A stretch of DNA of 64,000 nt from Nannocystis sp. GTDB taxonomy: Bacteria > Myxococcota_A > Polyangia > Nannocystales > Nannocystaceae. Shown here in pieces: positions 18,785-29,335 of the stretch. The notes beneath the pieces are model-generated. The model ran no database searches. It was given only the letters and a program-made list of their open reading frames with translations, and was not told the origin of the DNA. Both the position numbers and the translations under genes were made by a program. The stretch's first letter is position 1. Each line of letters begins with the position of its first letter. The DNA lies in NCBI GenBank assembly GCA_016712315.1, contig JADJRG010000017.1, positions 620,001 to 684,000 on the forward strand. The letters are read 5' to 3'.

Positions 18785-19780
18785 ATGTCCCGACCCGCCG
18801 ATCGTTACGCCCCGGCTCGCCGCATCGAGCTGCTACGCGCGCTGCTGAGCGCGACCGGGGGGGCGACGGTGTATGAGATCGCGGAGCGCCTGGCGGTCAG
18901 CGTGCGTACGGCGCTGCGGTACCTCCAGGCGATGGAGTCGGCGGGCGAGCCGCTCTACGAAGAGATGGACGGGCGCCGCAAGGTGTGGCGGCTGATGACG
19001 AGCGCGCGGCAGCAGACGATCACGCTGTCGACCGCGCAGATGGTCGCGCTGGCGATGTCGCGGCGGGTCTTCGACTTCCTCGCGGGTACGGGGTTCAAAG
19101 AAGATCTCGACGCGGTGTTCGAGCGCTTGGAGAGCACGCTGCGCCGCGGCGACTTCGTGGCGGCGCGCAACCTCGATCGCAAGATCTACGACGTGAACGA
19201 GGCGCCTCATCGTTATGAGGGGCGGATCGATCACGTCGACGCGATCGTCACGGGGCTGATCCGCGAGCAGCGCCTCGCGGTCGCGTACGTGCGCACAGAC
19301 GGGCAGGAGCAGCGCTTCGAGCTCGATCCGTACTCGCTGCTCGTTTATAAAAAGGGGCTGTACTTGGTGGGCTTCTCGCACCACCACCAGGAGCGCAGGA
19401 CCTTCTCGTTGGACGCGTTCTCCGAGGTGGAGTGGCTGCGCGGGGCGGGCTTTGAGTACCCGGAGGACTATCACCCGTCGCAGATCGCTGAGGGGGCGTT
19501 CGGGCTGATCAAGGGGGCGCCGACGCGGGTGGAGATCCGCTTTGATGAGGCGGTGACGCGCTACGTGCGGCGGCGACTGTGGCACCCTTCGCAGGTGATC
19601 ACCGAGGTGCCGGGGGGGATCGTGCTGACGATGGATGTGCTGGGGACGGTGGAGATCCGGAGCTGGGTGCTCTCGTTCGGCGATAAGGCGGAGGTGCTGG
19701 CGCCCGCGGCGCTGCGCGAGGCGGTGGCGACGGAGCTGCGGCGGGCGGCGCTGCGCTACGCGGGCGGCGGCGATCAGTAG
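18785..19780 (+). CDS. WYL-domain transcriptional regulator (HTH_11 + WYL)
   Basis: 331 residues. An N-terminal winged helix (LLRALLSATGGATVYEIAERLAVSVRTALRYLQAM) is followed by a WYL ligand-sensing domain: RLAVAYVRTDGQEQRFELDPYSLLVYKKGLYLVGF contains the conserved core, and a WCX-type C-terminal extension ends the protein. Such YafY-like regulators often respond to nucleic acids or nucleotides, for example from DNA damage or phage. The ATG has GCAGGAG about 6 bases upstream. It overlaps the convergent SCP2 gene by 7 bp. The target is unknown. Confidence 0.88.
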   Translation: MSRPADRYAPARRIELLRALLSATGGATVYEIAERLAVSVRTALRYLQAMESAGEPLYEEMDGRRKVWRLMTSARQQTITLSTAQMVALAMSRRVFDFLAGTGFKEDLDAVFERLESTLRRGDFVAARNLDRKIYDVNEAPHRYEGRIDHVDAIVTGLIREQRLAVAYVRTDGQEQRFELDPYSLLVYKKGLYLVGFSHHHQERRTFSLDAFSEVEWLRGAGFEYPEDYHPSQIAEGAFGLIKGAPTRVEIRFDEAVTRYVRRRLWHPSQVITEVPGGIVLTMDVLGTVEIRSWVLSFGDKAEVLAPAALREAVATELRRAALRYAGGGDQ

Positions 19781-20211
19781 GTCTTGGGGAGGGCGGCGAC
19801 GACGGCGTTCATCGCGGTCAAGACGCCGACGTAGCGCATGATCTTGAGCTTGGATCCTTGGATGTCGTAGTCGGGGGAGAGCAGGGCCTGCGGGACGCTG
19901 ATCTCGCCGCGGTCGAGGCGCACCCAGAGGCCGTACGGGGCGGTGGAGCGGGCGAGCGCGGACTTGTTGTCGAATGGTTGACCGCGCAGGCGCGAGGGCG
20001 CGTCGTAGGCCTCGTAGCTGTGGCGGACGAGTCGGCCGCGCTCAAAGATGAAGGTGGCGGCGCAGTCTTGTCGATCGGGGGTGTCGAGGCAGCGGAGGAT
20101 CAGCGCCTCGGAGAAGCCGCTGGCGGCGCGCTGGAAGCGATCGGAGCGGCCCAAGGCCTCGGCGAGGGCGTCGACGAATTCGCGGGTCCAGTAGCGCGGC
20201 GGGGCGGTCAT
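19774..20211 (-). CDS. SCP2-type sterol-transfer domain protein
   Basis: 145 residues, essentially one SCP2 domain. The C-terminal half has the family pattern: a hydrophobic strand GLWVRLDRGEISVPQALLSP, then YDIQGSKLKIMRYVGVLTAM, matching the G-(K/R)-(L/I) beta-hairpin and lipid-binding last helix. SCP2 domains bind sterols, fatty acids or other hydrophobic ligands. With a sterol reductase elsewhere in the window, a sterol ligand is possible but not shown. Single gene, convergent with the WYL regulator. Confidence 0.72.
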   Translation of the reverse strand: MTAPPRYWTREFVDALAEALGRSDRFQRAASGFSEALILRCLDTPDRQDCAATFIFERGRLVRHSYEAYDAPSRLRGQPFDNKSALARSTAPYGLWVRLDRGEISVPQALLSPDYDIQGSKLKIMRYVGVLTAMNAVVAALPKTY

Positions 20212-20288
20212 CGCCGACTAGGGTAGCGCGCGACCCGGGCGGCGGTGGCGGGCGTGAACGCGCGCGCGGCTCTGGTAGTGTGGCGAGC

Positions 20289-20987
20289 ATGAACGCGCCA
20301 CAGCTCCCTAGCGCCCTCTTGCTCGACCTCGACGGCACGCTGATCGACAGCGAGGCGATGCACGCGGAGGGGATCATCCAGTTCCTGCGCGGGCTCGGTT
20401 ATGCGCTCGACGCGGCGGAGACGCGGGTGTTCGTGATCGGCCGGGCGTGGCAGGAGATCTACGCGCACCTCGAGGTGAAGGAGCGCTTCGGGCTCGATCT
20501 GCCGAGCTTGCAGCGCGGGGCGATCGCGGCGAAGGAGGCGATGTTCGCCGCGGGGGCGAAGATGCCGGTGCTGCCAGGGGCGGTGGAATTGGCCCTGCTG
20601 GCGAGCTCGCTCGGGGTGCCGATGGCGATCGTGAGCGGCTCTTGTCGGGCGGAGATCGAGCACGCGCTGGCGAGCTTGGGGATCGGTCGGCATCTCGAGT
20701 TCTATTTAGGGGCGGAGGACTACGCGTTCGGCAAGCCGGCGCCGGACGGGTACTTGGCGGCGGCGGCGCGGCTGAAGGTCGCGCCGCGGCGCTGCTTGGT
20801 GGTCGAGGATAGCTCTGCGGGGATCGCCTCGGGGATCGCCGCGGGCATGCGGGTGCTGGCGACGGCGGCCGCGAACCCGCCTGCGGGCGCTCCTGGACAC
20901 CAAGATCAGCGGGCGGCGCATCGAGTGGTGCGGGGGCTCGAGGGGCTGAGCGCGGCGGATCTGATCGCGATGATGGAGGGCGCTTGA
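20289..20987 (+). CDS. HAD-superfamily phosphatase (beta-phosphoglucomutase/Gph-like)
   Basis: 232 residues from ATG 20289 (GTG at 20280 also possible). Complete HAD motifs: LLLDLDGTLIDSE (nucleophile Asp13, acid/base Asp15), IVSGS (motif II Ser), Lys149 in FGKPAPDGY, and VVEDSSAG with Asp174. A helical cap between motifs I and II places it with subfamily I phosphatases/mutases acting on sugar phosphates or phosphoglycolate. Its stop overlaps the TTG start of the next gene (TTGA), so the two products are made together. The substrate may therefore be a phosphorylated product of the membrane partner, which is inference. Confidence 0.85.
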   Translation: MNAPQLPSALLLDLDGTLIDSEAMHAEGIIQFLRGLGYALDAAETRVFVIGRAWQEIYAHLEVKERFGLDLPSLQRGAIAAKEAMFAAGAKMPVLPGAVELALLASSLGVPMAIVSGSCRAEIEHALASLGIGRHLEFYLGAEDYAFGKPAPDGYLAAAARLKVAPRRCLVVEDSSAGIASGIAAGMRVLATAAANPPAGAPGHQDQRAAHRVVRGLEGLSAADLIAMMEGA

Positions 20988-22195
20988 GCGGGGTCGATGA
21001 CCTGGGCGACGCAGGCGCGATCGTCTTGCCGTCGACGGCGCTGGCGCTGGTGATCTTGCCCGACCCGGAGGTGCAGGCGGGGGCCGATGCGCCGATCTTG
21101 GGGCAGCAGGCGGCGCAGCGGTTGATCGATGAGGCGCTGCGCTGCGGCTTCACGCGGGCGCTGGCGGGGCCGGGCGTGCGCGGGGCGCTGCGAGAGGTGG
21201 AGGAGCTGGTGACGGGTGATCCGATCGGGAGCGCGGCGCTGGTGGTGTTTGAGAGCGCCGTGGTGCACGCGGCGCTGCTGCGTTTGATGGTGGAGCACCC
21301 GCTGGAGCCGGGGGAGCGCTTCACGCTCTATGACGCGGCGGGGCGGCCGACGGCGTGGTTCACGGGGGATCTGGCGAGCTTGCCGACGCAGATGCCGATC
21401 TCGGAGGAGATCGCGTGGCCGGAGGAGGTAGGGCCCGAGGATCTGGCGCGGGTGGTCTATGCGGAGGATCGGCGGCGCGCGGAGGCGATCGTGCGGCGCA
21501 GCGAGGGGCTCGGGGCGCTCGGGGTGGCGCTGTGGAGCCGTCGGGTTGAGGGGCCGCTGCTGCGGCGCCTGGCGGCGAGCGGCCGACCGACGGCGCAGAT
21601 CGAGCTGCTGGCGGTGACGCTGGCGGCGGGCTCGGGCGCGTGGGTGCTGCTGAGCGCGTGGGCGGGCGCGGTGGCGGGGGCGCTTTGTCTATTGCTCGGC
21701 GTCGAGATCGCGCGGCTGCTGCCGGCGCTGCGCCGACTGCGGCGCGCGAGCGAGCCGGCGTTGGTTGCGGATACACTGGTGCGGCCCTTCGGGCACGCGT
21801 CGTTCACCGCGGCGCTCACGTACGCGCTGGTGGCAGAGGAGGCGCGATCGGGGGCCGCAGATCTGGTGCTGCTGGCGATCGGCGGGGCCGCGGCGCTGTT
21901 CTCGCTGGGGCAGGCGCGCTCGCTGCTGCGCCAGCAGCCGGCGGTGCCGCTGGACCTGCCGAGCGCGGTGGGGGTGGCGGAGCGGCTCGGGATCGGCTGG
22001 CCGGCGCGGTGGCGCTTGCCGCTGGCGATCGAGGTGAGCGCGGCGGTGGCGGCGCTGCTGGGGCCCGGGCTGGCTTGGGGGGTGATGGTCGCGGCCGGGC
22101 TCGCGCGGGTGTGGCGGTGGTTCGCGAGCCCTAGCGACGCGGCGCCGACGGCGAGCGACTCGGGACGATCCCGCGAGACGAGCCGATCCCGGTGA
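20984..22195 (+). CDS. Membrane protein, possibly a degenerate CDP-alcohol phosphatidyltransferase-like fusion
   Basis: 403 residues, TTG start coupled to the HAD gene by a TTGA overlap. The first 190 residues are soluble and resemble the layout of a nucleotidyltransferase-like N-domain (ALVILPDPEVQ...ILGQQAAQRL). The C-terminal half has four to five hydrophobic helices; RRVEGPLLRRLAASGRPTAQIELLAVTLAAGSGA recalls the start of CDP-alcohol transferases in bifunctional inositol-phosphate enzymes, but the catalytic DxxDGxxAR...GxxxDxxxD signature is absent. Either it is an inactive relative or a distinct family. It ends 155 bp before lon. Confidence 0.5.
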   Translation: MSGVDDLGDAGAIVLPSTALALVILPDPEVQAGADAPILGQQAAQRLIDEALRCGFTRALAGPGVRGALREVEELVTGDPIGSAALVVFESAVVHAALLRLMVEHPLEPGERFTLYDAAGRPTAWFTGDLASLPTQMPISEEIAWPEEVGPEDLARVVYAEDRRRAEAIVRRSEGLGALGVALWSRRVEGPLLRRLAASGRPTAQIELLAVTLAAGSGAWVLLSAWAGAVAGALCLLLGVEIARLLPALRRLRRASEPALVADTLVRPFGHASFTAALTYALVAEEARSGAADLVLLAIGGAAALFSLGQARSLLRQQPAVPLDLPSAVGVAERLGIGWPARWRLPLAIEVSAAVAALLGPGLAWGVMVAAGLARVWRWFASPSDAAPTASDSGRSRETSRSR

Positions 22196-22278
22196 GCGGT
22201 GATCGGCGTCACCCGGTGACGGGGCCTGGAAAGGCCTCTTAGGGCTGCGTATCCGCCGAATTGGCCGATGCCGGCGGT

Positions 22279-22307
22279 TTGACCCTCTGGGGGGCCGGTG
22301 CTAGGTT
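22279..22307 (+). promoter_or_regulatory. Candidate sigma-70-type promoter of lon
   Basis: TTGACC (22279-22284) is separated by 17 bp from TAGGTT (22302-22307), with an extended -10 TGC just before it. It lies about 43 bp upstream of the lon ATG. Upstream, at about 22226-22243, GGCCT-GGAA-AGGCC-TCTT could form a small hairpin ending the preceding operon. Sequence-only prediction; myxobacterial consensus is loose. Confidence 0.4.
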
Positions 22308-22349
22308 TCGTGGCCGCCGCGCTGTCCCCGCGCGGGGCTATACACCACC

Positions 22350-24812
<2,463 letters not shown>

Positions 24813-24847
24813 CGGCGCTGCTGCGTGAGCGCGCGCCTGCGTGAGAG

Positions 24848-24880
24848 AGACCACCTGGCCTTCATACCAGGTGGTCTTTG
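24848..24880 (+). terminator. Rho-independent terminator of lon
   Basis: AGACCACCTGG (24848-24858) and CCAGGTGGTCT (24867-24877) form a perfect 11-bp stem with the loop CCTTCATA, followed by TTTG. It starts 36 bp after the lon stop and also separates lon from the convergent porin gene. Confidence 0.85.
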
Positions 24881-24916
24881 CGTCTCGCCGATAGGTGTCG
24901 CGCTTCGACGGTGAAC

Positions 24917-26257
24917 TCAGTCGCCGAGGCCGACACGACCGAGGAAGAAGCCGGCCAGGCCGCCAGTGACGCCCCAGGAGGCGGCGCGGGGGATCTCCGG
25001 GGCCGCGGTGTCGAGGCGCTGGTGGTGGGCGCTGACGAAGATCCTGAGGTGACGGAGGAGGATCCAGTTGAGGCCGAGGGAGGCGGCGCTGACGCCGTTG
25101 CCGGGGAGGTCGCGGGCGCCGACCTGAAATCGATCGTAGCGGGCGGCGAGCTCGACGGCGCTGTCGCGGAGCTGCGCGCCGCGGAGCTTGGGGAGGAGGG
25201 TGGCTGGGTCCTTGGCTTGACCGGTGAGCACGGCGGCGAGCTGGGCATAGCCTCCGGCGCCGATCATCGGGGCGAGCGGGTCGCCGGGGGTGAACGGATC
25301 GCCGTCGGTGTCACGCTCGCGGGCGTCGTAGGTGTAAAAAAATTCGCCGCGGGCGGAGAGGTAGCGCCAAAACAGCGCGCCGCCCGCGGTGAGGCGTCGG
25401 GCCGGGCCAGTGGCGGGGATCCCTCGATAGAACTCGAACTCTAAGGTCGTCTCGACGCCCGGGCTGAAGCCGTTGGTCTTGGTGTAGGTGAAGGCAGAGG
25501 CGACGAGCAGGAGCTGCGGCCAGCTCGGCCGCGCGGCGAAGGGGGTGAGCTGGAGCTTGGCGGCGAAGGCGAGCTTGGTGTTGTTGGCGCCGCGGTTCTG
25601 GCCGATCCCGCTCAAGGCCGCGATGACGCCCTGGAGCTGGCGCCAGGGGGCGAGGGTGAGCTCGAGGCCGGTCTGTCGTCCGGGGTTGGCGGCGTGCATG
25701 GAGATCGGGGCGCGTGAGAGCTCGTCGACGAGGTCGGGGGCGTTGAAGCGATAGCCGAAGGGGGCCTTGAACTGGCCAGCGCGTAGGCTGAGGTGCCTTT
25801 CGTTTCTCCGAAAAATCCGCCAGCTCACGAAGGCGTCGAAGAGCTGCGGACCCTTAGCAGCAGCCGCTTCGATGGTGACGAAGGCGGTGAGCGGGCCGGC
25901 CTCGACGCCGCCGCCGGCGCGGGCGCCCGCGAGGTCGAGGTTGCTATAACCCTCGCGGGCGGCCGAATAGTAGGTGGCGTCGGCGCGGACCCACCCGTAG
26001 GGGAAGGCGCGGAGCTGGTGGGGGAGGCGTGCGGCGCGGCGATACGGCCTGTCGGGGCGCTGGGTGGTCGGTCGGGTGACGAGAGGTCTACCCGCGGGCT
26101 CGAGCGGCGGCTCGAGCTCGAGCGGGGGTGGGTGGTCTGGATCGGTCGCTCCGGTGGGTTGAGGGGCGATCTCGAGGACCACGACCTCAGGGGCGCGATC
26201 GGTGGGGCCGGGTGCGGCGAGCGCGAGGAGGAGCGGGGCGAGCGCGTGGGCGATCAT
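24917..26257 (-). CDS. Outer-membrane porin of the phosphate-selective O/P type
   Basis: 446 residues from ATG 26257; MIAHALAPLLLALAAP is a signal peptide. A Pro-rich periplasmic stretch precedes a 16-18-stranded barrel: FPYGWVRADATYYSAAREGY, GGVEAGPLTAFVTIEAA, LSLRAGQFKAPFGYRF, ALFWRYLSARGEFFYTY. RAGQFKAPFGYRFNAPDLVDELSR is the hallmark of OprP/OprO-like porins, which take up phosphate, polyphosphate or other anions. Last of three genes read toward lower coordinates; preceded by a lipoprotein (17 bp gap) and an oxyanion-sensor-like regulator, which fits anion uptake. Confidence 0.82.
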   Translation of the reverse strand: MIAHALAPLLLALAAPGPTDRAPEVVVLEIAPQPTGATDPDHPPPLELEPPLEPAGRPLVTRPTTQRPDRPYRRAARLPHQLRAFPYGWVRADATYYSAAREGYSNLDLAGARAGGGVEAGPLTAFVTIEAAAAKGPQLFDAFVSWRIFRRNERHLSLRAGQFKAPFGYRFNAPDLVDELSRAPISMHAANPGRQTGLELTLAPWRQLQGVIAALSGIGQNRGANNTKLAFAAKLQLTPFAARPSWPQLLLVASAFTYTKTNGFSPGVETTLEFEFYRGIPATGPARRLTAGGALFWRYLSARGEFFYTYDARERDTDGDPFTPGDPLAPMIGAGGYAQLAAVLTGQAKDPATLLPKLRGAQLRDSAVELAARYDRFQVGARDLPGNGVSAASLGLNWILLRHLRIFVSAHHQRLDTAAPEIPRAASWGVTGGLAGFFLGRVGLGD

Positions 26258-26274
26258 CGCGAGCTTCGAGCCGC

Positions 26275-27201
26275 TCAGCAGGCGGGGACGACGACGAGGG
26301 TCTGGGTGTGTCGCGCTGAGATGAAGATCCGGCTGACGCCGTCGAAGGCGATCCCGCGGGGCTCCCACTCCCCCTCAGCGAGCACGGTGTAGGCGCCGGT
26401 CTGGGAGACACGGTAGACCCGTCCGCGGCCGCTTGCTTTGTCAAAACCGAGGACCAGGAGGTCGCCGGCGGGGGTGGCTTCGATGAGATCGAGCGACTGG
26501 AGCTCGTCGGTGAGCAGCTCGAGGGCGGGCGTGGCGGCGGTGAGATCGACGCGGTAGAGCCTCCGCTGATCTTGGTCGGCGACGAAGAGGGCGTCACCGA
26601 TGACGGCGAGGCCGACGGGCTTGCTGAGGCCGCTGACGAGGATCGACTCGGCGCCGGCAGAGGGATCGACGACGGCGACCCAGCCGGTGTACACGTCGTC
26701 GGCGTCGCGCGTGTAGGTGGCGACGTAGAGGCGGCCGCGGGCGTCGTCGTAGTCGAGGCCGAGGCGGCGCCACTCGTCGTTGATCCCGGAGAGTTGCTCG
26801 GGCTGGCCGCCTGGAGGGACGCGGAAGAGCGCGCCGAGGCCAGGCATGCCGAAGCCGAAGCGCGGGACGTAGAGGGCGCCGTCGGCGTCGAAGGTGAGAT
26901 CGCCGAGGCCGTCAGCGCCAGGATCATCGGAGGGGTTGGGGATCTCGGCGTAGATCTGGGTTGCGCCGTCGTCGCTGCGGACGAGCACGCGGTTGTTGTC
27001 GTCGTCGGCGATGTAGAGCTGCTGCTGATCGGCGCGGTAGACGAGGCCGTTGGGCTCGGCTTGGATGTCGATGATGTAGGGGGCGAAGGGTTCGCAGGTG
27101 GGGGCGCCGGCGGTGGTGGCGGTGTCGCCCTCGGTCGTCGGGATGCAGGCCGCGGGCAGGAGTGAGAGTGAGAGTGAGAGGGCGAAGGTGCGGTGGTGCA
27201 T
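26275..27201 (-). CDS. Lipoprotein with NHL/SMP-30-like beta-propeller
   Basis: 308 residues. The signal peptide ends in SLLPAAC (lipobox Cys19). The remainder shows repeated blade motifs of the type PNGLVYRADQQQLYIADDDNNRVL, KPVGLAVIGDALFVADQDQRRLYRV and PRGIAFDGVSRIFISARHTQ, as in NHL or SMP-30 six-bladed propellers. No linker of the long Ser/Thr type is present. It is the middle gene between the regulator (19 bp) and the porin (17 bp) and probably works with the porin at the outer membrane as a binding or accessory protein. Confidence 0.8.
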   Translation of the reverse strand: MHHRTFALSLSLSLLPAACIPTTEGDTATTAGAPTCEPFAPYIIDIQAEPNGLVYRADQQQLYIADDDNNRVLVRSDDGATQIYAEIPNPSDDPGADGLGDLTFDADGALYVPRFGFGMPGLGALFRVPPGGQPEQLSGINDEWRRLGLDYDDARGRLYVATYTRDADDVYTGWVAVVDPSAGAESILVSGLSKPVGLAVIGDALFVADQDQRRLYRVDLTAATPALELLTDELQSLDLIEATPAGDLLVLGFDKASGRGRVYRVSQTGAYTVLAEGEWEPRGIAFDGVSRIFISARHTQTLVVVPAC

Positions 27202-27220
27202 GGGTGTTGATGCCTCGTGG

Positions 27221-28309
27221 TCAGGCGGCGTGGAGCTGGGCGACGCGGTCGCCGCAGGACTGGACGTCGTAGCCGAGAGCGAGCAATTCGCGGCGGAACG
27301 CGCCGGTGGTCATGGCGTCGAGGAGGCGCTGGATCCGTGGATCGTGGAGGTGCGTGAGGGGGAGGACGAGGTCGTAGCGCTCGTCGGCGAGGGGGACGAA
27401 GTGGAGGCCGTGGGTGAGCGCGGCGTCGTGGGTGGCGAGGCCGAGCTGGGCCGCGCCGCTGTGGATGAGCTGGGCGACCTGGAGGTGGCTAGAGGCGGTG
27501 AGGGCGGAGGTGGGTGGGCTGAGGCCGCGACTTTGGAGCTCTCGGTCGAGGAGGCGGCGGGCGCCGGATCCGGGCTCGCGCAGGACGAGGCGGAGATCGT
27601 CGCGGCCGAGGTCGTCGGCGCCGCGGATCTGCTTGGGGTTGCCCGCGGCCGCGATGAGGCCGGCCTGCCAACGCGCGAGGGTGATCACGAGCTGCGGGCC
27701 AGGGCCGGCGTGGCGGCGGACGTCGGGGAGGTTGGCTTCGCCGGTGCGTGGGTCAGTGAGGTGGACGCCCGCGAGGTGGGCGTGGCGGCGCGCGAGCGCC
27801 TCGAGCGCGGCGGTGCTGGAGCGGCTGAACCAGAGGAATCGACCGGCGCCGGGGCGGGCGTTGAGGCGATCGGCCAGGAGGCCGAGGGCAGGGGCGCAGC
27901 CGTAAAGGACGAGGTTGTCGCGGGCCTCCGCGAGGGGCCGCAAGAGGGTGGTGGTGGGCGGTGTGCCGGTGATGAGCGCGTCCGCGGAGAGGCGGGCGTC
28001 GTCGGCGAGCAGCGGGTAGGAGAGCCACCGGGCGTCGATGTAGGCGAGGGCGAGGCGGCTGTGGGCGACGGGTGAGGTGGGGCAGGCGTTGAAGTCGTGG
28101 GCGTCGTGGGGGTCGCCAAAGAGCTGCTCGACGGTGCAGCCGAGGGCGCGGGCGAGGCGGAGGGCGATGTCGACCGCAGGGGTGGCGCGCCCGGCTTCGA
28201 TCGCGCTGAGGCTCTGCCGGGTGAGACCGACGTGGGCGGCGAGGGCGAGCTGAGTGATGGCGCTCGATTCGCGGGCTTTGCGCACGGTGTTCGGGCTACG
28301 TGGCGCCAT
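27221..28309 (-). CDS. XRE-type HTH regulator with periplasmic-binding-protein-like sensor domain
   Basis: 362 residues from ATG 28309 (in-frame ATG at 28330 and GTG at 28348 are alternatives). An N-terminal XRE helix-turn-helix (ALAAHVGLTRQSLSAIEAGRATPAVDIALRLARAL) is followed by a class II periplasmic-binding-protein fold, PBP-like domain type: LVLYGCAPALGLLADRL, LVLREPGSGARRLLDREL, VAQLIHSGAAQLGLATHDAA and FVPLADERYDLVLPL. Such one-component regulators are thought to sense molybdate-like oxyanions or small metabolites. First gene of the operon with the propeller lipoprotein and porin, so it probably controls their uptake function and itself; see the upstream repeats. Confidence 0.82.
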   Translation of the reverse strand: MAPRSPNTVRKARESSAITQLALAAHVGLTRQSLSAIEAGRATPAVDIALRLARALGCTVEQLFGDPHDAHDFNACPTSPVAHSRLALAYIDARWLSYPLLADDARLSADALITGTPPTTTLLRPLAEARDNLVLYGCAPALGLLADRLNARPGAGRFLWFSRSSTAALEALARRHAHLAGVHLTDPRTGEANLPDVRRHAGPGPQLVITLARWQAGLIAAAGNPKQIRGADDLGRDDLRLVLREPGSGARRLLDRELQSRGLSPPTSALTASSHLQVAQLIHSGAAQLGLATHDAALTHGLHFVPLADERYDLVLPLTHLHDPRIQRLLDAMTTGAFRRELLALGYDVQSCGDRVAQLHAA

Positions 28310-28388
28310 GGAGTGTTTTACTTCCACCATGGAGCGTTTTCGTGTCAACTCGATCTCGCGCGCTGCTTGCCAAATAATTGAGCGTTTT
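28306..28388. promoter_or_regulatory. Direct repeats upstream of the XRE-PBP gene (candidate operator)
   Basis: CCATGGAGYGTTTT occurs at 28306-28319 and 28327-28340, exactly 21 bp apart (two helical turns), and GAGCGTTTT recurs at 28380-28388. The first copies straddle the possible start codons of the regulator gene, so the arrangement fits autoregulation. The first two copies could partly be coding sequence if the upstream starts are used. Confidence 0.4.
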
Positions 28389-28441
28389 GGCGCCGGCGCG
28401 TCGAGGATCGCGGGTTTCGGCGCTGCGGTAGAGTCGGTGGC

Positions 28442-29293
28442 TTGGAGACGAAAGAGGAGCGAGGTGCGGCGGAGGTGGCCGGGCAGCCGGCCGAGGCGCC
28501 GAGCGCGGCAGCATCAGCAGCGGGGGGCGCTGCGGGCTCGGCGCCGACGCGAGAGGCGGCAGGGGCGGCGATGGCGGCGATGTCGTATGAGGACTCGGAG
28601 CTGCGGGCGCGCGAGCTGGTGGCGGGGCTGAGGGCGCTGGGCGCGGTGGCCCGTGAGGACGCGGTGCAGGAGCGGATCGCGGGGGTGCTGGGGCTGCTGG
28701 AGGACCTGCGGGTGTCAGGGGATCGGGCGCTGCTGCTGGAGAAGGCGGGGCTGGCGCTGGAGCAGCTCGCGTGCGCGCCGCCGAATTTGATCTTGTGTGA
28801 TCGGCTGGTCGAGCAGCTCAAAGCGCGGGCGCCGGGAGGCACGTGGCGCTGGCTGCTGCGGGTGATCGTGTCCGCGACGCCGCACATCATCGTCGCGTTG
28901 GGGTCGCTGTTGGCCCTGCTGGTCGCGGGGGTGATCACGTACGTGGTCTTGCCGCTGCTGAGCCGCCCCGATCTGGCGGAGATGCAGCTCGTGACGGAGG
29001 CGGGCTTCGCGGGGTCATTGACGAGCTTGATGCTGCGGTTCAACCGCTGGCGAGGGCGGGGGATCTCGGCGCGTGACGCGTTCTTCGAGGGGCTGTTCCG
29101 GCCGTTCATCGGCATATTCTTTGGTTGGATGTCATACTATCTTCTGGACGCCGGGCTGCTGCCGTTCCACGCGCGCGCGGGCGGGTCGACGATGAACTTC
29201 TACGCGGCGGTGGCCTTCGTCAGCGGCTTCAGCGAGCGGATGGCGGTGAGCTTCGCGGAGAGCCTGGACCGGGCGGGTACGCGGCCGCGCTGA
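28442..29293 (+). CDS. Membrane protein, function unknown
   Basis: Up to 283 residues from TTG 28442; ATG at 28571 would remove an Ala/Glu-rich leader of 43 residues. The soluble N-part (ELVAGLRALGAVAREDAVQER and onward) is helical and coiled-coil-like. Two to four hydrophobic segments follow: IVALGSLLALLVAGVITYVVLPLL and PFIGIFFGWMSYYLLDAGLLPF, then NFYAAVAFVSGFSERMAVS, whose GFSER is a conserved-looking end motif. No enzymatic signature recognised. It is divergent from the XRE-PBP operon and 42 bp ahead of the DUF3604 gene. Confidence 0.6.
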   Translation: METKEERGAAEVAGQPAEAPSAAASAAGGAAGSAPTREAAGAAMAAMSYEDSELRARELVAGLRALGAVAREDAVQERIAGVLGLLEDLRVSGDRALLLEKAGLALEQLACAPPNLILCDRLVEQLKARAPGGTWRWLLRVIVSATPHIIVALGSLLALLVAGVITYVVLPLLSRPDLAEMQLVTEAGFAGSLTSLMLRFNRWRGRGISARDAFFEGLFRPFIGIFFGWMSYYLLDAGLLPFHARAGGSTMNFYAAVAFVSGFSERMAVSFAESLDRAGTRPR

Positions 29294-29335
29294 GGGTTGC
29301 GGGGGAGGGCCTTATCCGGGAGGATCACGGGGCCG

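Noticed and set aside
20984..22195. Active CDP-alcohol phosphatidyltransferase
   Set aside because: The invariant DxxDGxxAR...GxxxDxxxD signature is absent, so only a distant or inactive relation is proposed.
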